DNA from: Clostridiales bacterium
Lineage (GTDB): Bacteria; Bacillota; Clostridia; Oscillospirales; CAG-382
Assembly (NCBI GenBank): GCA_003452915.1
Contig: DMMZ01000027.1
Coordinates: 102,451-145,902, forward strand
Direction of reading: 5' to 3'
Length of the DNA stretch: 43,452 bases
Below the pieces are notes generated by a model that did not search any database, was not told where the DNA came from, and worked only from the letters and a program-made list of their open reading frames with translations. Positions within the stretch are counted from its first letter, which is position 1. Each line of letters opens with the position of its first letter. Made by a program: the position numbers and the translations under genes. Positions 1 through 7,524 of this stretch are shown here, in pieces.

Positions 1-8
1 AAATAATT

Positions 9-105
9 AATCTGGCAATTAAATATTAAAATTTTTCATAGTACAGTTTACCAGATTAATAGAGACTTTTCCTCGAATTTTCACTGATTCTAATTCGAAT
101 TATTA
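9..105 (-). repeat. Structured dispersed repeat, family 3, copy a
   Basis: A stretch closely matching 25184-25275. It contains an inverted pair, AATCTGG (9-15) and CCAGATT (51-57), then a block at 51-105 that matches the other copy at most positions, including an internal CGAATT/AATTCG pair. Read on the minus strand, the conserved block comes first and the CCAGATT/AATCTGG stem follows. It lies beyond the terminator of the GGDEF gene, so it may be the leader of a minus-strand gene off the left edge. Function unknown. Confidence 0.5.
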
Positions 106-120
106 TAAAAAATTAAATAC

Positions 121-166
121 AAAAAAAGCAAAGGAATCGCCCCAGCTAGGCGGTTTCTTTGCTTTT
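121..166 (-). terminator. Intrinsic terminator of the agr/GGDEF unit
   Basis: Arms at 124-141 and 149-166 form a long hairpin with a few mismatches or wobbles around a 7-base loop. On the minus strand a run of seven T follows. It lies 15 bases after the stop codon of the GGDEF/HD-GYP gene. Confidence 0.85.
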
Positions 167-180
167 ATAATAAATACTAT

Positions 181-1821
181 CTATTTTAATGAAATAGAAA
201 TTGCTTCTATAAAATTTTCTGCTTTTTCTGGGTCAAAATGTGTTTCTTTACAATTTCTGATTTCTGCAAAAGCTTCCTCATAAGTTTTTGTTCGCTGATA
301 AGGGCGGCTAGAGGTCATTGCATCAAAGCTATCAGCAATTGTGAGAACTCTTGCCAGTGGATTAATTTCTTCGCCTTTAATACCGCTCGGATAACCTTTT
401 CCGTCATAACGCTCATGGTGGTGCAGAACAATCTCTACAATATTTTCCAAACCGTCAATTCGTTTGATCATTTCGGCGCTGTCAGCAGGATGTTTCTTCA
501 TTTCTGCCCATTCTTTTTCGCTAAGTTTTCCGGTTGAAATAAGTATGTCTTTTGATACGTTTATTTTTCCAAGGTCATGTAAATATGCTCCGTATACTAA
601 TTTAGTTTTTTCATCTTCCGGAAGTTTAACAAAATCTGCATAAAGCTGACAATACCACACAACACGTTCAACATGATTATATGTATAGCTGTCACGCGAA
701 TGAATAACATTTATTAAAGATTTAAGTGAAGTTAAACTGCTGTCTAAACAAGATGAGTTGTCAAAAACGGATACATACTGCTCGACACGATTTCGACGGA
801 AGAACTTGGCTCTGTATAAAGCCGCATCCGCACGGTTTATCAGTTCAACAGGGTTATCACAGCCACCATTAAAACAAGCGACACCAACCGAGATTGTCAA
901 TGAGCCGGATGGAAGTAATTCCTGTCCTTCAAAATGATATTCCTCGACACTTTTCCTAATTTTTTCACCAAGCTCAATAGACTGTTCTTTCTGTGTGTCA
1001 TATAAAATAACAGCAAACTCTTCACCACCGTAACGGCAGAGGATATCATCCTTCCTTACATTCTGTTTAAGTAACCTTGCAAGTTGTTTTAAAACAGAAT
1101 CACCTTTCTGGTGACCGAATATATCGTTATATATTTTAAAATAATCAATATCGAGTAAAATAAGTGAAAGAGGCTTGTCTTCTTTTAAGCTGTCGTTGCA
1201 TTTAACACGTAGGCTTTCTTGAAAATATCTGTGGTTATAAATGTTAGTAAGTCCATCTAAATTAGCAAATCCGGTAAGCTGTTCTATATGTTCGTTAGCA
1301 ATTTTTACATAAGAACCTAAAATCCAAGCAATTACGACAAACATGGAACAAAGAGCAATGTCGGTTTGAAAAAAAGTATTTATGCTAGAATTATACATTA
1401 TAAGATCGAGAGATAATAAAATTGTTGAAGCAGCGATTGCTACAATTATACCAGCTTTCATTCCTATTTCTATTGTATAAGAAACAACAATAAATATAAA
1501 AATGAATTTATAATAACTTTCATGTGCACCACTAAACATGATTGATGCGAAACATACAGCGAAAAAAATTATTATTTCTACAATAAGCGTCAATTTAATT
1601 CTTTTATTATTATCCATAATTATCCACATAAAAGTAATTATAGAAAATATAGTTAATGTAAGTATAAAGGCCATTATATTAATATTGCCTAAGTTACTGT
1701 TTGGTGTTACTTTAAAGAAATGTTGAAATAGAGGTGCAGATGAAAAAAACAGCGCAAGAATTTTTAAAGTGAAAAACATAACATTTAATTGTGTCTGTCT
1801 TGCATTTTTAATGCTTTTCAT
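181..1821 (-). CDS. Membrane GGDEF / HD-GYP c-di-GMP enzyme
   Basis: A 546-residue protein with several predicted membrane helices in roughly the first 175 residues. A GGDEF domain follows, with an intact GGEEF active site near residue 265 and an RxxD (RKDD) inhibitory site five residues before it. The C-terminal HD-GYP domain has HDLGK near 414, HHHE and a GYP motif near 475. Both halves look catalytically complete, so it could both make c-di-GMP from GTP and hydrolyse it; the net direction cannot be read from sequence. The start is supported by a GGTGGAG ribosome site. It is the last gene of a minus-strand unit, 72 bases after agrD, with a palindrome between them. The N-terminal membrane part resembles no sensor I can name; sensing of the Agr peptide by it is inference from position only. 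Confidence 0.93.
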   Translation of the reverse strand: MKSIKNARQTQLNVMFFTLKILALFFSSAPLFQHFFKVTPNSNLGNINIMAFILTLTIFSIITFMWIIMDNNKRIKLTLIVEIIIFFAVCFASIMFSGAHESYYKFIFIFIVVSYTIEIGMKAGIIVAIAASTILLSLDLIMYNSSINTFFQTDIALCSMFVVIAWILGSYVKIANEHIEQLTGFANLDGLTNIYNHRYFQESLRVKCNDSLKEDKPLSLILLDIDYFKIYNDIFGHQKGDSVLKQLARLLKQNVRKDDILCRYGGEEFAVILYDTQKEQSIELGEKIRKSVEEYHFEGQELLPSGSLTISVGVACFNGGCDNPVELINRADAALYRAKFFRRNRVEQYVSVFDNSSCLDSSLTSLKSLINVIHSRDSYTYNHVERVVWYCQLYADFVKLPEDEKTKLVYGAYLHDLGKINVSKDILISTGKLSEKEWAEMKKHPADSAEMIKRIDGLENIVEIVLHHHERYDGKGYPSGIKGEEINPLARVLTIADSFDAMTSSRPYQRTKTYEEAFAEIRNCKETHFDPEKAENFIEAISISLK

Positions 1822-1855
1822 AATAATGTTTCTCCACCTTTAATATTAAATGGAA

Positions 1856-1883
1856 TGAGAGAGACCTGATCAGGTCTCTCTCA
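1856..1883. terminator. Perfect 28-bp palindrome between agrD and the GGDEF gene
   Basis: A perfect 28-base palindrome, able to form an 11-bp stem with a small TGATCA-derived loop in RNA. It starts 10 bases after the agrD stop. No good T-run follows on either strand, so it is more likely a partial terminator, a processing site or an mRNA stabiliser separating agrD from the GGDEF gene than a full stop. Confidence 0.5.
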
Positions 1884-1893
1884 GCGATGAACC

Positions 1894-2019
1894 CTATCTG
1901 TCTGAAAGCGACTTAGGCTCCTCGGGTTGATAACTCCACCAAAAACAAGCGGAGGTTGCAACAAGAGTTGCAAAAAGAGTTGCTAGAACAGAAACGGCTG
2001 CCATGAGTTTCAGTTTCAT
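1894..2019 (-). CDS. agrD: AgrD-type cyclic autoinducing peptide precursor
   Basis: A 41-residue peptide with a basic start, a hydrophobic amphipathic leader (residues 1-24), then Cys25-Phe-Trp-Trp-Ser and the tail YQPEEPKSLSDR. This is the clostridial AgrD layout: leader, short ring-forming core with a Cys, and a conserved acidic tail. From memory, the tail and the SAC-aromatic core closely resemble the C. perfringens AgrD peptide. By analogy the mature signal would be a five-residue thiolactone ring from Cys25 to Ser29; the exact ends are inference. The ATG follows an AAAGGAG site by nine bases. It lies 22 bases after agrB, whose product should process it. Confidence 0.9.
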   Translation of the reverse strand: MKLKLMAAVSVLATLFATLVATSACFWWSYQPEEPKSLSDR

Positions 2020-2041
2020 TATTTCACGCTCCTTTCATTTA

Positions 2042-2671
2042 TTAAAAATCGACCAGTTTACGATCGATTATATTCATAAATTTATGACCTTTTTTTGTTA
2101 ACATAAAAGTCTGCCATAAAACTGACATAGTAATACTTAAACCAAAACCAAAATGACGATTGTAATCTTCTGTAAAATAATATAAAAATATGGTTGTTAG
2201 AAAAAATAATGTCAAAGTAATTAGTGAGTTTCTGCGAAGTTTGTATATTTTTTTAGGGTTAGTAATAGGTTTTCTGGGAGAAGCAACAGGAGCTTTTTTG
2301 TAAGTGATATAAAAAGACCATGCAAAGACAATTATAGAAAAAGATAAATAAAGATAAATTAAATTAGGGTTATATAGATATCGGCATAACAGAGACATAA
2401 GCGAAATGAAAAATATACTAAAAATCAAGCAACCGGTAAATGTACTGCTATGGGCACCGCCAGTAGATTTTCTTAGTAGACCAACAAGAATAAAAATAAT
2501 CATTCCTTCTATCCAAAAATTTCCAATTATGCCAAGGATAGAAACGATAAAAAAGATAATCAATAATTGGAATATAGCAGTAAGTCCATATGCCATTACA
2601 GCAACTTTTTCATTATCAAATTTTAAATTAACACCAATATTATCAGCTATTTTCTTTGCTATCTTCTCCAT
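2042..2671 (-). CDS. agrB: AgrB-type autoinducer-processing membrane protease
   Basis: A 209-residue polytopic membrane protein of the AgrB family, which cleaves and cyclises AgrD. The catalytic pair is visible as His74 in GGAH and Cys81 in TGC. The N-terminal stretch of about 27 residues is amphipathic and polar, as in AgrB, and about five hydrophobic segments follow. The length is typical for the family. Its start overlaps the end of the preceding membrane gene by 29 bases, which suggests translational coupling. No AgrC kinase or AgrA regulator is present downstream, where they often lie. Confidence 0.93.
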   Translation of the reverse strand: MEKIAKKIADNIGVNLKFDNEKVAVMAYGLTAIFQLLIIFFIVSILGIIGNFWIEGMIIFILVGLLRKSTGGAHSSTFTGCLIFSIFFISLMSLLCRYLYNPNLIYLYLSFSIIVFAWSFYITYKKAPVASPRKPITNPKKIYKLRRNSLITLTLFFLTTIFLYYFTEDYNRHFGFGLSITMSVLWQTFMLTKKGHKFMNIIDRKLVDF

Positions 2672-3179
2672 TATAAACGCCCTTTTTTAATTTTGAAGGT
2701 ATTATTTTATATACAAATATCATTTCAATAATTAAAAATATATTTGTTGGAATACCTATTAATGCTTTTATAATTAAATTATCTATCGATGACTTATCAT
2801 AAAAATAATAATTAAATTTTTCAGTGCCAAAAATTAAATTCGCAATACCATAAGTAACTAATTCAAAAATCAAAACAGATAATGCTGTTAAAAGTACAGC
2901 TAATACAGTAGAATAAATGTTTGTTTTAAATAATAAATAACTTAATAAAATACAAGCTATCATTATTAAGATAATATCAATATTTATAGGTAATTTTTTT
3001 ATACCAAAAGCTAATATAGAAAAAGTCAATGCCATCACAAAAAGTCTTAAAGGCTTTATCATTAACTTATTAAATGCATGAATAGCAAGAGAATAAGCTA
3101 TAAACTGTAAAAAGTACCCTGCAACACCATCTGCTAAAAATAACGAACAATACTTTCCGATTTGATCCCAATTCATCAT
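2643..3179 (-). CDS. Orphan multi-pass membrane protein of the agr unit
   Basis: A 178-residue protein with about five hydrophobic segments and a basic, hydrophilic C-terminus; I do not recognise a named family. Its overall look (many short Ile/Leu-rich helices and a long polar loop with aromatic residues) resembles the membrane sensor part of AgrC-type kinases, but there is no kinase domain. The ATG overlaps the stop of the upstream gene in an ATGA arrangement, and the end overlaps agrB by 29 bases, so all three should be translated together. A role in sensing or exporting the Agr peptide is inference. Confidence 0.7.
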   Translation of the reverse strand: MMNWDQIGKYCSLFLADGVAGYFLQFIAYSLAIHAFNKLMIKPLRLFVMALTFSILAFGIKKLPINIDIILIMIACILLSYLLFKTNIYSTVLAVLLTALSVLIFELVTYGIANLIFGTEKFNYYFYDKSSIDNLIIKALIGIPTNIFLIIEMIFVYKIIPSKLKKGVYNGEDSKENS

Positions 3180-3739
3180 AACATTTTGTCTCCTTGTGTT
3201 TTTACGGCATTCATGCTTTTTATCGAATAATAAATAACTATTGGTATGAATGAATGTATAAACAGATCCCCAATGCTCATAATCGAATAACCGGTATCGA
3301 TATAATCCGCAAGAAAATTCAACTTAGTGGATTCTGTTAATTGAATGTGAAGGTTGTCAATTCCCTGGCTTAGATTTCCTTCTTTAAAGAATCCCGTTAG
3401 TTTTGACAGGGTAGGGAGAACAGGCATATGACCGTTATTTGCATTTATAACTATTTTGTTAAGTATAGTACCAATAATAACTAAACCCGAACCAATAAAA
3501 GACTGTATGTATAATCTACGTAAAATAATAGGAAGTAATAGTACAATTATAAAAGCCATTTGAATATGTTTGGCATAAATTACATAACTGTAATTTCCGT
3601 ACAATGCGTTAGTTTGGAAGAAAATATAAACAATTTCTACAAGAAAAAGTGGGTAAAAATCAATTTTTAAAAAAATAATAGATACTTTATATTTTTTTAT
3701 TTTTGCTAATATTATACCTGCAAGAATAAATAAATACAC
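3176..3739 (-). CDS. DUF5317-like membrane protein
   Basis: A 187-residue polytopic membrane protein. The stretch NNGHMPV followed by a later SIGDLF motif near the C-terminus is the pattern I associate with DUF5317 proteins, whose function is unknown. It is the first gene of the agr unit, starts with GTG and has a strong AGGAGG site four bases before the start. A TTGCAT-17-TATAAT promoter lies about 65 bases upstream. The family assignment is from recall of motifs, not from a search. Confidence 0.7.
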   Translation of the reverse strand: MYLFILAGIILAKIKKYKVSIIFLKIDFYPLFLVEIVYIFFQTNALYGNYSYVIYAKHIQMAFIIVLLLPIILRRLYIQSFIGSGLVIIGTILNKIVINANNGHMPVLPTLSKLTGFFKEGNLSQGIDNLHIQLTESTKLNFLADYIDTGYSIMSIGDLFIHSFIPIVIYYSIKSMNAVKTQGDKML

Positions 3740-3804
3740 AGAACCTCCTATATAACAAAAATCTAATAAATTATAAAGATAAAATTTTATATGAATTCTT
3801 TTAT

Positions 3805-3833
3805 ATTATAGCATGATTTTTGAACAAATGCAA
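3805..3833 (-). promoter_or_regulatory. SigA-like promoter of the agr/GGDEF unit
   Basis: On the minus strand: TTGCAT, a 17-base spacer ending in TGC, then a consensus TATAAT. It is placed to drive the five genes from 3739 down to 181. Confidence 0.75.
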
Positions 3834-3908
3834 TAGTATTAATAAAAAATATTACAATAAATTGTTATTTTTAAATAAAAGTTCATTTTTACATATGATT
3901 TATATTAA

Positions 3909-3938
3909 CAAAAAACGGAAGCATTAACCTCCGTTTTT
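3909..3938 (-). terminator. Intrinsic terminator after eno
   Basis: A G+C-containing hairpin (ACGGAGG paired with CTTCCGT, loop TTAATG) flanked by A and T runs, nine bases after the eno stop codon. The minus-strand transcript ends in a T-run. Confidence 0.85.
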
Positions 3939-3946
3939 ATATTATT

Positions 3947-5218
3947 TTATCTTTTTAATATTTGCGTTCCGTAATAAACTGCTCTTGCACCTAATTCCTG
4001 TTCTATCATTAAAAGACGGTTATATTTTGCAACACGTTCACTGCGGGAGGGTGCTCCAGTTTTTATCTGACCTGCGTTAACAGCGACAGCAAGGTCAGCA
4101 ATAAAAGTATCCTCTGTTTCTCCACTTCTATGAGAAATTATACAATTGTAATTTGCTGCTTTAGCGATATTTATAGCGTCAAGCGTTTCGGTTAAAGTAC
4201 CGATTTGGTTAAGCTTGATAAGAATTGCATTAGCAGCGTTAATCTCGATACCCTTAAGAAGTCGTTTTGGGTTGGTAACAAATAAATCATCGCCTACAAT
4301 CTGGAGCTTTGAATTGTTCGCTGAGGTAAACTCACGAAAACTATCCCAATCTTCCTCTCCAAATGGATCCTCCAGCGAAATTATCGGATATTCTTTCACT
4401 AATGAACGCCAATGAGAAAGAAGCTCGCTACGGGTAAGCGTTTGCTTATTTTTTGGAAGATAATACTCCCCGTCTTTATACCATTCTGTTGTTGCGGCAT
4501 CAATAGCTATATAAAAATCGCCGCCAGCCTTGAAACCTGCTTTATCAATCGCGTCAAGAATAACTTTTATTGCTTCCTCATCACTAGAAAGATTCGGAGC
4601 AAAACCGCCTTCGTCACCAACAGCGGTGCTTAAACCTTGTTTTTGCAATATACCTTTAAGGGTATGGAATACCTCAACACAATAACGCAGACCCTCTTTA
4701 AAAGTCGGCGCACCGACAGGCATAATCATAAATTCCTGTACATCAACGTTATTAGAGGCATGGGCACCTCCATTTAAAATGTTCATCATCGGTACGGGAA
4801 GGGTAACGCCGTCACCCATTGAAGCGTATAGAGGTTGTTTCTTTACCGCAGCGGAAGCTCTTGCACAAGCAAGCGAAACTGCGAGCATAGCGTTTGCTCC
4901 AAAATTAGTTTTATTGTCAGTACCGTCTGAAGCAATCATAATATTATCGATATTATTCTGATCGGTTACATCCTTGCTTTCAAGCAGCTTAAATATCTTT
5001 GTATTGACATTTTCGACAGCTCTTGTAACACCTTTACCAAGAAAGCGTGTTTTTTCACCGTCCCTTAGCTCACAAGCTTCAAATGCGCCTGTGGAAGCAC
5101 CCGAAGGAACTGCTGCTTCTCCTGTATATCCATCATCAGTAGTGACCTGCGCCCAGACAGTCGGATTTCCTCTTGAATCGATTATTTCCATCGCTCTGAT
5201 ATTTTTTATTTTTGACAT
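3947..5218 (-). CDS. eno: Enolase
   Basis: A 423-residue enolase converting 2-phosphoglycerate to phosphoenolpyruvate in glycolysis, cytoplasmic. Family motifs are visible: PSGASTG near the start, NGGAHA, GDEGGFAP, the metal-ligand segment SLEDPFGEEDW, IKLNQIGT, and the signature SHRSGETED. The ATG at 5218 is chosen because AAGGA lies nine bases before it; the ATG three codons earlier, at 5227, directly abuts that site. It has its own promoter and terminator, so it is probably a single-gene transcript. Confidence 0.97.
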   Translation of the reverse strand: MSKIKNIRAMEIIDSRGNPTVWAQVTTDDGYTGEAAVPSGASTGAFEACELRDGEKTRFLGKGVTRAVENVNTKIFKLLESKDVTDQNNIDNIMIASDGTDNKTNFGANAMLAVSLACARASAAVKKQPLYASMGDGVTLPVPMMNILNGGAHASNNVDVQEFMIMPVGAPTFKEGLRYCVEVFHTLKGILQKQGLSTAVGDEGGFAPNLSSDEEAIKVILDAIDKAGFKAGGDFYIAIDAATTEWYKDGEYYLPKNKQTLTRSELLSHWRSLVKEYPIISLEDPFGEEDWDSFREFTSANNSKLQIVGDDLFVTNPKRLLKGIEINAANAILIKLNQIGTLTETLDAINIAKAANYNCIISHRSGETEDTFIADLAVAVNAGQIKTGAPSRSERVAKYNRLLMIEQELGARAVYYGTQILKR

Positions 5219-5254
5219 ATTTACCATTCCTTTAAATTAATTGTCAATAGCTAT

Positions 5255-5283
5255 ATTATATGTCATTTATTTACTTATTACAA
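5255..5283 (-). promoter_or_regulatory. Promoter of eno
   Basis: On the minus strand: TTGTAA, a 17-base spacer, then TATAAT, about 37 bases before the eno start and within the short gap after asnB. Confidence 0.75.
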
Positions 5284-5296
5284 TAGAAATGACATT

Positions 5297-7129
5297 TTAA
5301 ATATTTATTCTTACTTTATATTTTTCCAACCAATAATTTAACTGCAAAAAATATGCTATAGTCTGAGGTGTGGTCATTAATTGACCATACCATGGTTCGC
5401 TGCGATCTGTTTTTATAAGCTTTTTTACAGCATTTTTATCCACCAGTTCGAAAATGGGGGAATTTTTATTATCAATAACCTCCTGCAGCATACCTCTTAC
5501 AATAGACAAATATTCAGGGTTATGTGTTTTGGGATATGGACTTTTCTTGCGTTTTATAATACTTTCTGGTAGTAAACTTTCCATCGCAAAGCGTAAAAGT
5601 CCTTTTTCACGCCCGTCAAGATTCTTCATTTCCCAAGGTGTGGAGTAAAGATATTCTGCAATCCTATGGTCACAGAAGGGTACACGCACCTCAAGTCCGT
5701 GGTACATACTCATACGATCTTTGCGATCTAATAAAGTCTGCATAAACCACTGCATGTTCAGATAAACCATTTCTCGCATCCTGGCTTCCTCGGATGTTAA
5801 TCCGTCAAGTTTAGAAGCGTTATTTATGCTTGAATTATATCTGCTGTCAACGAAATTGTTACCGTCAAGACGTTTTCGTAAATCTTTACTTAAAAATGAG
5901 CTTCTGTATTCGGTTGATTGAGCCCAAGGAAAACCGTAAGCAGAGCGTATTTTTTCATCCCTGAACCAAGGGTATCCACCGAAAATTTCATCCGCACATT
6001 CTCCAGATAAAGCAACGGTAACGTGCTTTTTTATCTCACCGCAGAACAACAGCAGCGAAGAATCAATGTCTGCCATACCCGGTAAATCTCTAGCATCTAC
6101 CGAAGCATATAAAGCATTTGCCAAATCGTGTGAACCGATAGTAATGTTAAGATGTTCTGAACCAAGAAAATCAGCCATTATATTTATATATTTATCATCG
6201 CTGTCCGGCTGGAATTTGCTTTTTATAAAATACTTTTCGTTATTTGCATAGTTGACAGAAAAGGTTTTTAGCTTTTCACCTTTCTTTTTAAGATAATTAC
6301 AAGTAATTGCCGAGATTATACTGGAATCCAATCCACCTGATAAAAATGTACCGATAGGAACATCGCTTACTAACTGTTTTTCTATTGAATCGGTTACAAG
6401 ATATCGTACTTTCTCGACAGTTTCTTCAAGTGATTCATTATGTTCTTTATCCTGTAAAGTCCAATAAGCATGCGTTTCAAATCCTGCGGAGTTGAAATTT
6501 CCGCAATAACCGGGCAATATCTCGTTTATTCCTTCAAAGACACCGCAGCCTGGTGTTCTACCTGGTCCAAGGAAAAATAATTCTGATATGCCTCTGTAGC
6601 TTAATATCGGCTCAACCTTTGGATGAGCAAGCAACCCTTTTATTTCAGATGCAAAAATAAAGTTATCACCCTTTATGGAATAGAAAAAGGGCTTTACACC
6701 CATCCGATCACGTGCGAAAAACAGATTTTTGGTTTTATCATTCCATATCGCAAAAGCAAATATACCATTTAATCTTTCAAGACACTTTTCTTTCCATACA
6801 CAATAAGCTCTAAGTAAAACTTCTGTATCGCTGTGTCCCTTAAAGTGTTCACCTAAATCAACTAATTCTTTTCGTATTTCTTCTGTATTATATAGCTCAC
6901 CGTTATAAACAACTGTGTATTCCGAGTCTTTATAATCATATTTCATCGGTTGAGTTCCGTTTTCTATGTCAACAACGGCAAGTCTTGCATGTAACAGAGT
7001 AACATCACCACTACAATAAATGCCGTCGGCATCAGGTCCTCGTCTTTTCAAAGTATCCAGTATGTTTTTTTGTTGTAGGTTATTAAGTATTTCATTCTCA
7101 AAACAGACTTCGCCGGCTATTCCGCACAT
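5297..7129 (-). CDS. asnB: Asparagine synthase (glutamine-hydrolysing)
   Basis: A 610-residue AsnB making asparagine from aspartate, ATP and glutamine. It starts MCGIAG, so Cys2 becomes the N-terminal nucleophile of the glutaminase domain; this fixes the start at 7129, and GGAGG lies six bases before it. The reading frame stays open 23 codons further upstream, but that part is a leader hairpin and would bury the required Cys. RRGPDADG and YNGEL mark the glutaminase domain; SGGLDSS near residue 260 is the ATP pyrophosphatase loop, followed by GECADEIFGGYPW. The length is normal for the family. Its 5' leader contains a terminator-like hairpin. Confidence 0.95.
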   Translation of the reverse strand: MCGIAGEVCFENEILNNLQQKNILDTLKRRGPDADGIYCSGDVTLLHARLAVVDIENGTQPMKYDYKDSEYTVVYNGELYNTEEIRKELVDLGEHFKGHSDTEVLLRAYCVWKEKCLERLNGIFAFAIWNDKTKNLFFARDRMGVKPFFYSIKGDNFIFASEIKGLLAHPKVEPILSYRGISELFFLGPGRTPGCGVFEGINEILPGYCGNFNSAGFETHAYWTLQDKEHNESLEETVEKVRYLVTDSIEKQLVSDVPIGTFLSGGLDSSIISAITCNYLKKKGEKLKTFSVNYANNEKYFIKSKFQPDSDDKYINIMADFLGSEHLNITIGSHDLANALYASVDARDLPGMADIDSSLLLFCGEIKKHVTVALSGECADEIFGGYPWFRDEKIRSAYGFPWAQSTEYRSSFLSKDLRKRLDGNNFVDSRYNSSINNASKLDGLTSEEARMREMVYLNMQWFMQTLLDRKDRMSMYHGLEVRVPFCDHRIAEYLYSTPWEMKNLDGREKGLLRFAMESLLPESIIKRKKSPYPKTHNPEYLSIVRGMLQEVIDNKNSPIFELVDKNAVKKLIKTDRSEPWYGQLMTTPQTIAYFLQLNYWLEKYKVRINI

Positions 7130-7157
7130 AAAAACCTCCACGATATATAAATTTAAC

Positions 7158-7195
7158 AAAAAAACGTCCTTCCTGATTTTTTCATGAAAGAACGC
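7158..7195 (-). terminator. Terminator-like hairpin in the asnB leader
   Basis: Arms at 7186-7195 and 7164-7173 pair over 10 bp (four wobbles possible, loop 12 bases). On the minus strand a run of seven T follows. It sits between the predicted asnB promoter and the start codon, beginning within about 10 bases of the likely transcript start. It could be a simple attenuator. The leader (about 70 nt) is too short for a T-box. Confidence 0.6.
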
Positions 7196-7209
7196 CATTG
7201 TTCCATATT

Positions 7210-7239
7210 ATTATATGCAATTTTTTTATAAATAGTCAG
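7210..7239 (-). promoter_or_regulatory. Likely promoter of asnB
   Basis: On the minus strand: CTGACT, 18 bases, then TATAAT. The -10 box is consensus and the -35 is weaker. The transcript would start near 7203. Confidence 0.55.
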
Positions 7240-7273
7240 AGAAAATACCTGCTTTTACTGAAATGTAAAGCAG
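7240..7273 (-). terminator. Likely terminator after the rubredoxin gene
   Basis: CTGCTTTAC (7265-7273 region) pairs with GTAAAAGCAG (7249-7258) with one bulge. The minus-strand transcript then continues into a T-rich stretch. It lies about 20 bases after the rubredoxin stop. Confidence 0.55.
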
Positions 7274-7291
7274 ACATTATGGGGTGTATAA

Positions 7292-7447
7292 TCAGTCGAT
7301 AGGAGTAAAAGCGGATTTATCCAATCCGCAAACAGGGCAAACCCAGTCATCGGGAAGATCTTCGAATTTAGTATTGGGAGCAATTCCGCTATCGGGGTCA
7401 CCCACAGCAGGGTCATAAATGTAACCACATGAACATTCGTATTTCAT
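7292..7447 (-). CDS. Rubredoxin
   Basis: A 51-residue rubredoxin, a small one-iron electron carrier. The C-terminal knuckle WVCPVCG and the hallmark segments YDPAVGDPDSGI and FEDLPDDW are clear. The N-terminal knuckle reads ECSCGY, i.e. Cys-x-Cys-Gly rather than the usual Cys-x-x-Cys-Gly, one residue short. A GGAG site lies eight bases before the ATG. It follows fprA by 77 bases on the same strand; rubredoxins donate electrons to FprA-type flavodiiron proteins, so the two probably act together in O2 or NO removal. Confidence 0.93.
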   Translation of the reverse strand: MKYECSCGYIYDPAVGDPDSGIAPNTKFEDLPDDWVCPVCGLDKSAFTPID

Positions 7448-7524
7448 AGATATTCTCCTTTTATATTAATTTTTGTTTATACTGTTTCTTAAGAGAAGTA
7501 GTATTATTAACGCCGCATTAGCGG

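Noticed and set aside
7130..7198. N-terminal 23-residue extension of AsnB
   Set aside because: It would place residues before the essential Cys2, and its DNA is a terminator hairpin; GGAGG precedes the MCGIAG start.
7130..7203. T-box riboswitch in front of asnB
   Set aside because: The leader is only about 70 nt and has no T-box motif or specifier loop; only a terminator hairpin is present.
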